DNA of 23,064 bases from an uncultured Synergistaceae bacterium (GTDB lineage Bacteria > Synergistota > Synergistia > Synergistales > Dethiosulfovibrionaceae). Under the pieces are notes generated by a model, which was given only the letters and a program-made list of their open reading frames with translations, searched no databases and had not been told where the DNA came from. Where the stretch lies: positions 1 through 23,064 of the forward strand of contig CABTYW010000031.1 in the NCBI GenBank assembly GCA_902489135.1. The letters are read 5' to 3'. The position numbers and the translations under genes are program-made. Positions 1 through 6,764 of this stretch are shown in pieces (positions within the stretch are counted from its first letter, which is position 1; each line of letters opens with the position of its first letter).

Positions 1-469
1 CTGCACGAAGCTCTTTGCCCCCAATAGTATCATCCAGATAATCCTCTGTTTGGAGAAACTCAAAATGCTCATAGAAATTTTTAGCCGCAATATTGTCATC
101 AAGCACCCATAAGAACAGCTCATCAAAACCAAGCTTGTTAATCTCTAAAATAGTTGCTTCAAGAAGCTTCTTCCCGTAGCCCTTTCCCATATATTCGGGA
201 AGAAAATATATTGAAATGATTTCACCACACTCAGAAAACTTCTCAAAACGGGATCTGCAAAAGCTGCTTGTGCCGATAAACTTTCCATCGTCAATACAAA
301 CAAGTGTCTTCCATCCGGGTATATCAAAGTTTTTTGACCATCTTCCCTCAGGAATTGAATTAAGATATTCTTGTGGAATTATCCCTTTGTAGGCATGTTT
401 CCAACTATCTTCGTAAATTTTGCTGATAGCCAATCTATCATCTGAATGTGTTATATATCTAATTTCCAT
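1..469 (-). CDS. GNAT-family N-acetyltransferase, 3' end beyond window
   Basis: Reading the minus strand from the ATG at 469 gives an open frame of 156 codons with no stop before the left edge, so only the last few residues are missing for a family of about 160-170. The protein starts MEIRYITHSDD and carries the acetyl-CoA pyrophosphate-binding signature of GNAT enzymes (YMGKGYGKK, residues 93-101, after the beta-strand EIISIYFLPE). It also has the typical late segment in which an Asn-Ala-x-x-Phe-Tyr motif precedes the last strands (NIAAKNFYEHFEF, around 126-138). These enzymes move an acetyl group from acetyl-CoA to an amine. The substrate cannot be read here. A ribosome site, AGGGA, lies about 10 bases upstream. 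It follows the Xre gene by 45 bases and is probably co-transcribed. Base composition is AT-rich, unlike the genes right of 2.9 kb. Confidence 0.85.
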   Translation of the reverse strand, partial: MEIRYITHSDDRLAISKIYEDSWKHAYKGIIPQEYLNSIPEGRWSKNFDIPGWKTLVCIDDGKFIGTSSFCRSRFEKFSECGEIISIYFLPEYMGKGYGKKLLEATILEINKLGFDELFLWVLDDNIAAKNFYEHFEFLQTEDYLDDTIGGKELRA

Positions 470-514
470 TTGTTACACTTTCCCTACAGCTCACTAATAC
501 AATTTCCATAAAAA

Positions 515-727
515 TCATTCTTCTCGCTTCACATATCTTAACTCAATATCGTACCCCAGAGCTTCCATCATCTTGACAAGCGTGTTGTTGACGATGGTTT
601 CCTTGCTGCGGATCACCCGGTTTACATAGGGAGCGGATGTTTCGATTTCCTTTGCCAGGCTTGCCTGGGTGATTCCGGCTTCAATACATTTCGTTTTCAC
701 ATCAAATTCTATATTGTTTTTAAGCAC
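515..727 (-). CDS. Xre-family helix-turn-helix regulator (intact copy)
   Basis: This 70-residue protein is almost entirely one Cro/C1-type helix-turn-helix. The recognition part runs through AGITQASLAKEIETSAPYVN (residues 17-36), followed by a helix with LVKMMEALGYDIELRYV. Start is GTG at 727, supported by AAAGGAG six bases upstream; no ATG fits as well. Small stand-alone Xre proteins of this kind usually repress their own operon or act as antitoxin or phage/ICE regulators. No partner toxin is visible next to it: the downstream neighbour is the GNAT gene and upstream is the recombinase remnant. A second, 5'-truncated copy of the gene lies at 2660-2849. Function beyond DNA binding is not determinable. 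Confidence 0.8.
   Translation of the reverse strand: MLKNNIEFDVKTKCIEAGITQASLAKEIETSAPYVNRVIRSKETIVNNTLVKMMEALGYDIELRYVKREE
522..697 (-). repeat. Direct repeat, copy 1 (body of Xre gene)
   Basis: This 176-base stretch aligns without gaps to 2670-2845 in the same orientation. By hand I count about 17 mismatches (about 90% identity), including a run of roughly 50 identical bases over the C-terminal half of the helix-turn-helix. The two copies bracket the 2 kb holding the recombinase remnant and metallophosphoesterase. Confidence 0.85.
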
Positions 728-772
728 GTCAGGCTCCTTTGTTCTCGTTTTCTTTAATTATTAAGATAATTT

Positions 773-801
773 ATTATACCACTGTGTATTGATGATTTCC
801 A
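773..801 (-). promoter_or_regulatory. Likely promoter of the Xre-GNAT unit
   Basis: On the minus strand a perfect -10 hexamer TATAAT (778-773) lies about 45 bases before the GTG start at 727. Seventeen bases further upstream is only a poor -35 (TGGAAA, 801-796), so strength is uncertain. Confidence 0.45.
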
Positions 802-802
802 T

Positions 803-838
803 AAAAAAATCACCCCGCCATATCCTGACGAGGTGCCC
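803..838 (-). terminator. Intrinsic terminator after recombinase remnant
   Basis: On the minus strand CACCTCG (835-829) pairs with CGGGGTG (817-811) with one G-U pair. The hairpin is followed by an ATTTTTTT tract (810-803). It sits about 20 bases after the stop of the recombinase remnant at 857 and separates it from the Xre gene. Confidence 0.7.
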
Positions 839-856
839 TATCCTGATATATTCTTT

Positions 857-1360
857 TTATCCATCGACTTCTACCGCAAATCCTGATTTGAATTCCACAA
901 CCAGCTTCTCATCGTAAACCGTAATCTTTTCGATAAGCCGTCTGACCAGGGCTTCGGAGTATTTCGTAATCTCCCTGACCTGCTTGTCGAGAAACTCTGT
1001 CATATCTTCCATTCTTTCTATCTGTTCCTGCTTCAAAGCGGATTCCATCATGATTTCGTGCTTTTCTTCCCGCAGGTTTAAGATCTCATCACCGATGCTT
1101 TCGATTATCTCTTCATCCCGTCCGGCTTTCAAAAGTTCTTCCTGTTTCTCTTTGATGTCCTGATCAACTTGGGAGATTTTCTCAATCTCACCTGCGCCGA
1201 TTACCGCAAGGATATTCTCTTTCAGCATCGGAAGGACGCTCTCCCGCTTTGTCCATGCATCGTTTACCGCCGTCACTACCGCCGCTTTCAGTTCTTCTTC
1301 CTTCAGCGTTCTTGCCGGGCAGTCCGGACCGTTCTTTTCCACTCTGCTTGCGCATCGCCA
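857..1360 (-). pseudogene. C-terminal remnant of a large serine recombinase
   Basis: The frame reads W-R-C-A-S-R-V-E-K-N-G-P-D-C-P-A-R-T from 1360 downward, then about 140 residues to a TAA at 857. In my reading this is the second half of the zinc-ribbon and the coiled-coil C-terminal domain of large serine recombinases, which in the family follow the catalytic and recombinase domains. The coiled coil is visible as IKEKQEELLKAGRDEEIIES and the following Glu/Lys-rich heptads. The N-terminal catalytic domain, normally some 300 or more residues with the active serine, is absent: upstream of 1360 the frame meets a TAA within about ten codons in unrelated sequence. So it cannot recombine DNA. A GTG at 1342 could start a 161-residue peptide, but I see no convincing ribosome site. 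It marks the region as a decayed integrative element. Confidence 0.75.
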
Positions 1361-1518
1361 ACTTGATATGTGCCAGATTTATAAGCTAAAAATGCCAGAT
1401 TCTTGATATATTCATTATCATTAGATTTATAATCGGTTAAGGCTCTTTTTTCTTCCTCTTTGAAACCATTTTCTATCAAAGAAAATTCTTTTTCTAAACT
1501 CCTAATATACTCTTTCAA
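1303..1518 (-). CDS. Hypothetical small ORF, 3' end fused out of frame to recombinase DNA
   Basis: A TTG start at 1518 is preceded by a good ribosome site (GAGGTGAG, five to six bases away). The first 52 codons (MKEYIRSLEKEF onwards) are Lys/Glu-rich and predicted helical. From about 1360 the frame reads recombinase DNA in the wrong frame (GDAQAEWKRTVRTARQER) to a stop at 1303. My reading is a once longer gene whose 3' part was lost at the junction with the recombinase remnant. I do not recognise a family. It could be non-coding debris. Confidence 0.35.
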   Translation of the reverse strand: MKEYIRSLEKEFSLIENGFKEEEKRALTDYKSNDNEYIKNLAFLAYKSGTYQVGDAQAEWKRTVRTARQER

Positions 1519-1547
1519 AAGAACTCACCTCGCTTTAAAATCCTAAT

Positions 1548-1712
1548 TTATTTAATTGCCGCTCCGATTCTCAAGTTCAATCTCCACCCAGGCGCTTCAC
1601 CATCATCCGCACAATATTCATCCATCTCGGAGATCAGATCATCTTTGATTTTAATAAAACTGAGAGTATGGTATGAGGATGAGTGCCTAAGTCCACCGCA
1701 AACTGATATAAT
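1548..1712 (-). pseudogene. C-terminal fragment of an NTF2/SnoaL-like protein
   Basis: Immediately after the metallophosphoesterase stop, the minus strand reads 54 sense codons to a TAA at 1550-1548. The peptide contains HSSSYHTLSFIKIKDDLI and MDEYCADDGEAPGWRL. I recognise this as the last strands of small NTF2-like (SnoaL-like) proteins, where a segment like MDEYWGDDGxAPxWR is common. There is no start codon or ribosome site and about two thirds of the expected domain is missing, so it is a remnant. The short conserved stretch makes the family call moderate. Confidence 0.55.
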
Positions 1713-2594
1713 TTATTCACTTTTCATTGTAACAACAACTATTTCAGGTCTGTTATTGAAGCGAACAGGAATGATACTGTTACCTACTCCACGGCTGACG
1801 ATCATCGTTGTATTATTTTTGGTATATATCCCGGCATCATATTTGGGAAATAATCCCTGATTGGGCGCAACTACACCGCCTATAAACGGCAACCTGAATT
1901 GCCCGCCGTGAGCATGTCCACTCAAAACCAAATCAATATGTTCCATAACATAAGCCTCAAAAGTCTCCGGACGATGAGACAACAATATACAATATTCCCC
2001 TGATAAGTTCATCTGATTTAGCTTTGTTTGAAGCATACTTTGTTGAAGCGCATAGTCTCTGTCTGTAAAATCAGGATCATCTAATCCGGCAATCTGTACC
2101 GTCTGACCGCCTTTTTCTAATTTTATCACCTGATCATGAAGAATATGAACATTTTCATCAAGAAGCTTTTCTTCCAGTTCAGAAAACTTACTACCGATCC
2201 ATGCTTCGTGATTGCCGGTTACATAATAGCATGGTGCGATCTGCATCAGCTTGTGTACCAAGGCTGTGGCTGTATCAACGTTTGTTTTGTTTGAGTCAAC
2301 CAAGTCTCCGGTTATCGCTATCATATCCGGGTGTTCTTTCTTTATTATTTTTGTTATCTGACTGTTGTCTCTACCAAACTGTGCATTGTGCAGATCTGAT
2401 ACTACGACAATCTTATAACCATCAAATATATCGGGCAGCCGATCACTGGTTATACAATAACGAGTAACACCAACAGTTACATTCCCCCATATAGTCCACA
2501 GCACAAGGGCTAACAAAAGCGCCAATGCTATAACCATCAAGCGCTTCTTTTTTCTATTATCAAAACGATATTCATTGCTATTCTTTCTAACCAT
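1713..2594 (-). CDS. Membrane-anchored metallophosphoesterase (YkuE/YaeI type)
   Basis: The 293-residue protein has a basic N-terminus, one transmembrane segment (about residues 19-37, Leu/Ala-rich) and then a calcineurin-like phosphoesterase domain facing outward. All metal-binding motifs of the family are present in order: D-x-H in VVSDLHN (65-70), GDLVD (96-100), GNHE (127-130), LLSHRP (about 205-210) and GHAHGGQ (about 226-232). Relatives such as YkuE and YaeI are two-metal phosphodiesterases or phosphatases. YaeI-like enzymes have been linked to UDP-diacylglucosamine hydrolysis, but the substrate here is unknown. ATG at 2594 has GGAGG about eight bases upstream. That ribosome site lies inside the TfoX-like remnant. 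It is the only full-length enzyme gene in the island and is AT-rich. Confidence 0.9.
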   Translation of the reverse strand: MVRKNSNEYRFDNRKKKRLMVIALALLLALVLWTIWGNVTVGVTRYCITSDRLPDIFDGYKIVVVSDLHNAQFGRDNSQITKIIKKEHPDMIAITGDLVDSNKTNVDTATALVHKLMQIAPCYYVTGNHEAWIGSKFSELEEKLLDENVHILHDQVIKLEKGGQTVQIAGLDDPDFTDRDYALQQSMLQTKLNQMNLSGEYCILLSHRPETFEAYVMEHIDLVLSGHAHGGQFRLPFIGGVVAPNQGLFPKYDAGIYTKNNTTMIVSRGVGNSIIPVRFNNRPEIVVVTMKSE

Positions 2595-2660
2595 CTAAAT
2601 ATCCTCCAAACCAAATGGCTGTTCGAATATGTAATCGAGATAATCTTTACTTGATGCCAT
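2595..2660 (-). pseudogene. 21-residue N-terminal remnant of a TfoX-like protein
   Basis: The ATG at 2660 overlaps the stop of the second Xre copy (TGATG). It opens MASSKDYLDYIFEQPFGLED, then Ile and a TAG directly before the metallophosphoesterase ATG. The opening resembles the start of TfoX N-terminal-domain proteins (MASSKDYLDFVLEQL...), which run about 90-110 residues, so about 80% is missing. It may survive only as a leader peptide carrying the ribosome site for the phosphoesterase gene. Confidence 0.55.
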
Positions 2661-2849
2661 CACTCTTCCTCTCGCTTCACATACCGAAGCTCTATACCAT
2701 ACCCCAAAGCTTCCATCATCTTGACAAGCGTGTTGTTGACGATGGTTTCCTTGCTGCGCATCACTCGGTTTGCGTAGGGAGCGGATGTACTGATTTCCTT
2801 TGCAAGCCTTGCCTGGGTGATTCCGGCTTCAATACATTTCGTTTTTATA
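2660..2849 (-). pseudogene. 5'-truncated second copy of the Xre-family regulator
   Basis: From about 2849 the minus strand reads the same helix-turn-helix protein as the copy at 515-727 (TKCIEAGITQARLAKEIST and so on) to a TGA at 2662-2660. Differences include Ser to Arg in the first helix and Asp to Gly near the end. The first ten or so residues are replaced: in frame upstream come IPKESPN and then a TGA, with no usual start codon. Only an ATT could start it, so it is most likely not expressed. It lies at the right edge of the AT-rich island, about 50 bases from the rlmD stop. Confidence 0.8.
2670..2845 (-). repeat. Direct repeat, copy 2 (body of truncated Xre gene)
   Basis: This is the partner of 522-697: same orientation, no gaps, about 90% identity by hand count. 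The match ends abruptly at 2845, which is my best estimate for where island-derived sequence meets host sequence. Confidence 0.85.
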
Positions 2850-2898
2850 TTCGGACTTTCCTTCGGAATCCTTTGATTTCAAAGTTTTTCTCTACCGT

Positions 2899-4248
2899 TT
2901 AGTCCTTCACTCTTGACATCAAACAGACAGTCTCCACATGGCTGGTCTGGGGGAACATGTCGAAGACCCGTATTTTGTGGGTGTCCAGGATAAACCCGGC
3001 GTCGCGCAGCAGGGCGGCGTCCCGGGCAAGGGTTGCAGGATTGCAGGACACATAGATGACGCGCTTCACGGTGCTTTCGGCGATGCGCAAAATCAGTTCT
3101 TTGCAGCACCCGGCTCGCGGGGGATCGACGACGACGCAGTCGACGTCCCGAAGCCGGGCCTCGCCGATGACGTCTTCGGCCGCGCCTTGAATCACTTGGA
3201 GATTTTCAACGCCATTGTACCGGGCGTTTTCCTGTGCGAAGTTCACGGCTGAGGGCCATAATTCCACGGCTGTCAGTGACTTCGCTTTTTCCGCCAGAAA
3301 AAGGGTCAGCGCGCCGACGCCGCAGTAAAGTTCCAAAATGTTTCGTCCCTCCGCCAGGCTTGCGGCATATTCAAAAAGCCGACGGGCCTGACGGGGATTG
3401 GCCTGGAAAAAGGCGGTCCCGTCGTAGCAAAGCCTGTAAGGCCCCACGCGTTCGGCCAGGCGGTCTTCGCCTTTGACGAGCAGCGTGTCGCCCGTCATGA
3501 TGACGTTGCCCTCCTGGGGATTGATGTTCAAAGTCAGTCCCACCAGTTCGGGGAATTGAAGTTTGAGGTGGTCGTACAGTTCTTCCAGAGAGGTCAGCGC
3601 CGCTCCCCGGGGACGCGCGGCCACGACGAGCACCAACAGCAGTTCTTCGCCGTCGCGGGCGCTGCGGATCACCACGTGGCGCAGCCAGCCTTCATTGGTC
3701 TGTTCGTCGTAGCAGCTGAATTGGCCCTGTTCGATCATGGTTCTCAGGCGGGCGTACAATTTGTTCGCCCGATCGCCGATGACGGGACAGCGTGTGACGG
3801 GGACGATTTCGTGGCTTTTCTGTTTGTAAAATCCCACGGTTCCGCGACGGCCGCGGGCGCGCACGGGAAAGACGGCTTTATTGCGATACCCCCATTCTGC
3901 GGGGGACGGAACGCACTCCGGGGAGGCAGAAATATCAAAGCCGCCGATGCGGCGCAGGGCGTCTTCGGCAAGCATGGATTTGATGCGGCATTGCAGCGCA
4001 TAATCGGCGTGTTGGAGCTGGCAGCCGCCGCAGCTTCGGTACCAGGGACAAAGGGGCTCACGACGGTGGGGATTGGCGGTAACGATGCGCTCCACGCGGG
4101 CGCTGATGTAGCTTTTTTTCTCCTGGCGCACGGCGATAACGGCGCTTTCGCCGGGAAGGGCGCCGTCCACAAATACGGCGCGGCCGTCCGCCGCTTTTCC
4201 GATGCCCTGTCCCGCTGAATTTATTCTGTCGATGTCAATCTGTTCCAT
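2899..4248 (-). CDS. rlmD: 23S rRNA (uracil-C5)-methyltransferase, TrmA/RlmD family
   Basis: The protein has 449 residues from the ATG at 4248, chosen because GGAGG lies six bases upstream; an earlier in-frame start at 4284 lacks this. It begins with a TRAM RNA-binding domain (about residues 1-58). The iron-sulfur cysteines follow: CPWYRSCGGCQ gives three, and the Cys of CPVIGDRANK is the likely fourth. The SAM-binding motif LELYCGVGALTLFLA, the VVDPPRAGC motif and the catalytic Cys of YVSCNPATLARD complete the family pattern. The enzyme adds a methyl group to C5 of a 23S rRNA uridine (U1939 in E. coli RlmD; Firmicute RlmCD also does U747). Which site is used here cannot be told. It is probably transcribed on its own: a strong hairpin separates it from rnc and the island lies just downstream. 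Confidence 0.92.
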   Translation of the reverse strand: MEQIDIDRINSAGQGIGKAADGRAVFVDGALPGESAVIAVRQEKKSYISARVERIVTANPHRREPLCPWYRSCGGCQLQHADYALQCRIKSMLAEDALRRIGGFDISASPECVPSPAEWGYRNKAVFPVRARGRRGTVGFYKQKSHEIVPVTRCPVIGDRANKLYARLRTMIEQGQFSCYDEQTNEGWLRHVVIRSARDGEELLLVLVVAARPRGAALTSLEELYDHLKLQFPELVGLTLNINPQEGNVIMTGDTLLVKGEDRLAERVGPYRLCYDGTAFFQANPRQARRLFEYAASLAEGRNILELYCGVGALTLFLAEKAKSLTAVELWPSAVNFAQENARYNGVENLQVIQGAAEDVIGEARLRDVDCVVVDPPRAGCCKELILRIAESTVKRVIYVSCNPATLARDAALLRDAGFILDTHKIRVFDMFPQTSHVETVCLMSRVKD

Positions 4249-4351
4249 GATGTGCCTCCGTTTATGGGTTGCATTGCTTTTCAATTATAACTTCATTTGC
4301 GGGAATTTCACCGCGTTGTTTCAGAGCGGAGAAGCTGCGTTTTTCTGCGGC

Positions 4352-4387
4352 ACAGCCCCCTGCGGCACGTTATCCGCAGGGGGCTGT
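4352..4387 (-). terminator. Strong hairpin at end of the fatty-acid operon
   Basis: ACAGCCCCCTGCGG (4352-4365) and CCGCAGGGGGCTGT (4374-4387) form a perfect 14-base stem with an 8-base loop. It begins 11 bases after the rnc stop codon. There is no U-tract directly after the stem on the minus strand, so it may act as a terminator or as a 3'-end-protecting stem. Confidence 0.6.
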
Positions 4388-4398
4388 CGTTGAGTTCG

Positions 4399-5100
4399 TT
4401 ATTTTTCCATCGCACGGCTTTCGGCGTTCAAATGCCGAAGGGCGTCACGCGCCGCCTCCTGCTCCGCCGCTTTGCGGTTGCCGCCGCGGCCGCGCCCCAG
4501 TTTTTCGCCGAGCCAGAAAATTTGGACGGTAAACCGCGGATTGTGGTCGGGCCCCGTGCGCGACAACACTCGGTACTCAGGACAGTCGTCGCTGCGTTCC
4601 TGGCAGTAAATCTGCAAACGGCTTTTGGGGTCGAGGGCTTCCGGCAGGGCGTCCTGCGGACACAGTTTCAGGAACGGACGGGCCGCCTCCAGTCCTCCGT
4701 CGAGGTAGAGAGCGCCGAGAATGGCTTCCACGGCATCGCCGATCATATTCTCGCTGACGTTGCCGCGCTGTCCCTTTCCCGCCCGAAGCAGTTTTTCCAC
4801 GCCGAGAACGTGTCCCCAGGCCGACAGCACTTCTTCGCGCACGCGAGAAGCTCTTTCGCGCGTCAGTTCGCCCTCTCCGGCGTCTCTTCGCCCCCTGAAG
4901 AGTTCATCGCTGATGAGCACTTCCAGCACGGCGTCGCCGAGGAATTCCAGGCGCTCGTTCCAGGAGGCCAACCCGTATTCATGGGCGTAGGACGAATGGG
5001 TCAGCGCCGCATCCAAAAGCTCCGGCGACTTGAAGACATAGCCGATGCGCCGCTGAAAGGCGTCCAGAGTCCGCCGTCGCTCCTGATCGCTTTTGGACAT
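4399..5100 (-). CDS. rnc: Ribonuclease III
   Basis: This 233-residue endonuclease of double-stranded RNA processes rRNA precursors and structured mRNAs. The N-terminal nuclease domain shows the signature NERLEFLGDAVLE (about residues 48-60) with its metal-binding Glu and Asp, and the second acidic cluster NMIGDAVEAILGALYLDGG (about 117-135). The C-terminal double-stranded-RNA-binding domain starts near DPKSRLQIYCQE and ends with GNRKAAEQEAARDAL. Length fits the family. Its ATG shares one base with the fabF stop (TGATG), implying translational coupling as the last gene of the fatty-acid operon. An acpP-rnc linkage is common in bacteria. Confidence 0.96.
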   Translation of the reverse strand: MSKSDQERRRTLDAFQRRIGYVFKSPELLDAALTHSSYAHEYGLASWNERLEFLGDAVLEVLISDELFRGRRDAGEGELTRERASRVREEVLSAWGHVLGVEKLLRAGKGQRGNVSENMIGDAVEAILGALYLDGGLEAARPFLKLCPQDALPEALDPKSRLQIYCQERSDDCPEYRVLSRTGPDHNPRFTVQIFWLGEKLGRGRGGNRKAAEQEAARDALRHLNAESRAMEK

Positions 5101-6338
5101 CAGCCCTCATACTTTTGAAGGGCGAGGACGCCGTTATGGCCGCCGAAGCCGAAACCGTTGACCAGGATGCGGCGAATGTCCCGATCGTACAGCGTCTCGG
5201 CGACGACTCTGACGTCGCATTCGGGATCGGGCGTCACATAATTGCGCGTTTTATGAACAATGCCCTGTTCGAAGGACTGGAGCGCCGCCACGACGGCCAC
5301 GCCTCCGGCGGCGCCGAGGGTATGACCGATGAGGGACTTGGTGGCGGTGACGTAAGTCTCTTGGGCCTTATCGCCCAGCAGAGCTCTGATGGCCCTAGAT
5401 TCCATGATTTCATTGAGGTGGGTGGAGGTGCCGTGGGCATTGATGAGGTCAACTCCGTCCCAACCCGACTGTTTCACGGCGTTTTCCATGGCTCTCTGAG
5501 CGCCGGCGCCTTCGGGATCGGGAGCGGTGATGTGATAGGCGTCGCAGGTTGAGCCGTAGCCCGTCAGCTCGCCGTAAATGTGAGCACCGCGCCTGACGGC
5601 GCGATCCAGTTCTTCGAGAATCACGACGCCGGCGCCTTCGGCGACGATAAATCCGGCGCGATCCTTATCAAAAGGACGGCACGCATGCTCAGGGTCGTCG
5701 TTAAAGGTGCTGCACAGCGCCTTCATGGCGGAAAATCCGCCCACGGTCAGTCCCATGACGCAGGCCTCGGCGCCGCCGGCGATCATCACGTCGGCATCGC
5801 CGCGCTGCACGGCATACCACGCTTCGCCGATGCTGTTGATGGACGAAGCGCAGGCGGTGACGACGCACATGTTGGGGCCTTTGCAGCCGTATTTGATGGC
5901 CACGTTGGCGGAGGTCATGTTGCTGATCATGGTGGGAATGGCAAAGGGACTGATGAAGCGAGGTCCTTTTCGAGACAGGGCCTCGTAGCCGTCCCAGCTT
6001 GCGTGAAGTCCGCCAATTCCAGAGCCCAGATACACACCGAATTTCCACGGATCCACCGACGCGGGATCCAGTTGGGCGTCTTCCATCGCCATCGCCGAAG
6101 CGGCCGTGGAAAACTGAATGACCCGATCGGTCCGCTTGGCGTCTTTTTTAGCCATATAAAGGGTGGGGTCGAAATCAATAACCTCTCCCGCAATTTTCAC
6201 GTTGTAGTCGGCGGCGTCGAAGGAAGAAATCCTCCGAATGCCGTTTTCTCCGGCCTCAAGGGCCTTCCAGAATTTTTCCTTGCCGGTACCTACGGGGCTG
6301 ATCACTCCAAGCCCGGTGATCACTACTCTTCGTTTCAT
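5100..6338 (-). CDS. fabF: Beta-ketoacyl-ACP synthase II
   Basis: This condensing enzyme elongates acyl-ACP with malonyl-ACP, releasing CO2. The 412-residue protein starts at the ATG at 6338, with AAGGAG nine bases upstream; an in-frame extension to 6392 has no such site. The Cys-His-His triad is visible: Cys163 in VVTACASS (same number as in E. coli FabF), His in NAHGTSTHLNE, and His in KSLIGHTLGAAGG. The glycine-rich end FGFGGHNG is also typical. It follows acpP after 123 bases that hold a strong hairpin, and is coupled to rnc. With no other ketoacyl synthase gene in the window, it is the elongation enzyme of this operon. Confidence 0.96.
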   Translation of the reverse strand: MKRRVVITGLGVISPVGTGKEKFWKALEAGENGIRRISSFDAADYNVKIAGEVIDFDPTLYMAKKDAKRTDRVIQFSTAASAMAMEDAQLDPASVDPWKFGVYLGSGIGGLHASWDGYEALSRKGPRFISPFAIPTMISNMTSANVAIKYGCKGPNMCVVTACASSINSIGEAWYAVQRGDADVMIAGGAEACVMGLTVGGFSAMKALCSTFNDDPEHACRPFDKDRAGFIVAEGAGVVILEELDRAVRRGAHIYGELTGYGSTCDAYHITAPDPEGAGAQRAMENAVKQSGWDGVDLINAHGTSTHLNEIMESRAIRALLGDKAQETYVTATKSLIGHTLGAAGGVAVVAALQSFEQGIVHKTRNYVTPDPECDVRVVAETLYDRDIRRILVNGFGFGGHNGVLALQKYEG

Positions 6339-6406
6339 TTCTGAGTTCTCCTTGCGCCGCGCGGGCGATCGCTCTCTGCGGTGGTGCGTCAATGCAGATC
6401 TTTAAA

Positions 6407-6447
6407 CCCGGAATTCCGGGAGAGCCGTAAATGAGCGGCTCTCCCGG
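6407..6447 (-). promoter_or_regulatory. Overlapping hairpins between acpP and fabF
   Basis: CCGGGAGAGCCG (6416-6427) and CGGCTCTCCCGG (6436-6447) make a perfect 12-base stem with an 8-base loop just after the acpP stop. Overlapping it is the 14-base palindrome CCCGGAATTCCGGG (6407-6420), so the two structures exclude each other. There is no U-tract. It is likely an mRNA-stabilising or partial-termination element that sets ACP above the downstream enzymes. Confidence 0.6.
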
Positions 6448-6461
6448 CGCGCGTTCAACGG

Positions 6462-6713
6462 TTATTCTTCAATGCCGAGCTTGCTGCAGGCATAGTTGAT
6501 GGCTTCGCCAACGGTGGTGAGCTTCTCGGCGTCTTCATCGGGAATTTCGATGTCGAATTCCTCTTCAATGCCCATGATCAGCTCAACAATGTCAAGGGAA
6601 TCCGCGCCGAGATCTTCCACAAAGGAAGCTTCGGGATTGATCTGATCCTCCTCAACGTCAAGGCGGTCAATGATAATTTCCTTCAGGCGAGCGAGCACAT
6701 CTGCTTTAGTCAT
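6462..6713 (-). CDS. acpP: Acyl carrier protein
   Basis: This small acidic protein of 83 residues carries the growing acyl chain on a phosphopantetheine arm. The attachment site is Ser39 in the classic motif GADSLDIVELIM. The charge pattern (many Glu and Asp in helices II and III, such as MGIEEEFDIEIPDEDAEKL) is that of AcpP. I chose the ATG at 6713, ten bases after GGAGGTG; the upstream TTG at 6731 would overlap that site and add six residues not seen in the family. It lies between fabG and fabF in the same operon. The phosphopantetheine precursor enzyme CoaD is encoded elsewhere in the window. Confidence 0.97.
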   Translation of the reverse strand: MTKADVLARLKEIIIDRLDVEEDQINPEASFVEDLGADSLDIVELIMGIEEEFDIEIPDEDAEKLTTVGEAINYACSKLGIEE

Positions 6714-6764
6714 AGCTAAAAGCACCTCCAAAATATTTGTACGGACTTTTTATAAAGTTCCGCT

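Noticed and set aside
515..727. Toxin-antitoxin module with the Xre protein as antitoxin
   Set aside because: No toxin-like partner is adjacent. The co-transcribed neighbour is a GNAT gene with the general fold. GNAT toxins exist, but they usually pair with ribbon-helix-helix antitoxins and I see no specific evidence.
857..1360. Functional recombinase
   Set aside because: The catalytic serine domain is missing and the upstream frame closes with a stop, so this can only be a remnant.
4297..5118. 273-codon plus-strand ORF opposite rnc
   Set aside because: Antisense to a complete rnc, and it passes through the hairpin at 4352-4387.
5580..6344. 254-codon plus-strand ORF opposite fabF
   Set aside because: Antisense to a complete fabF with an intact active site. 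Composition is that of a shadow frame.
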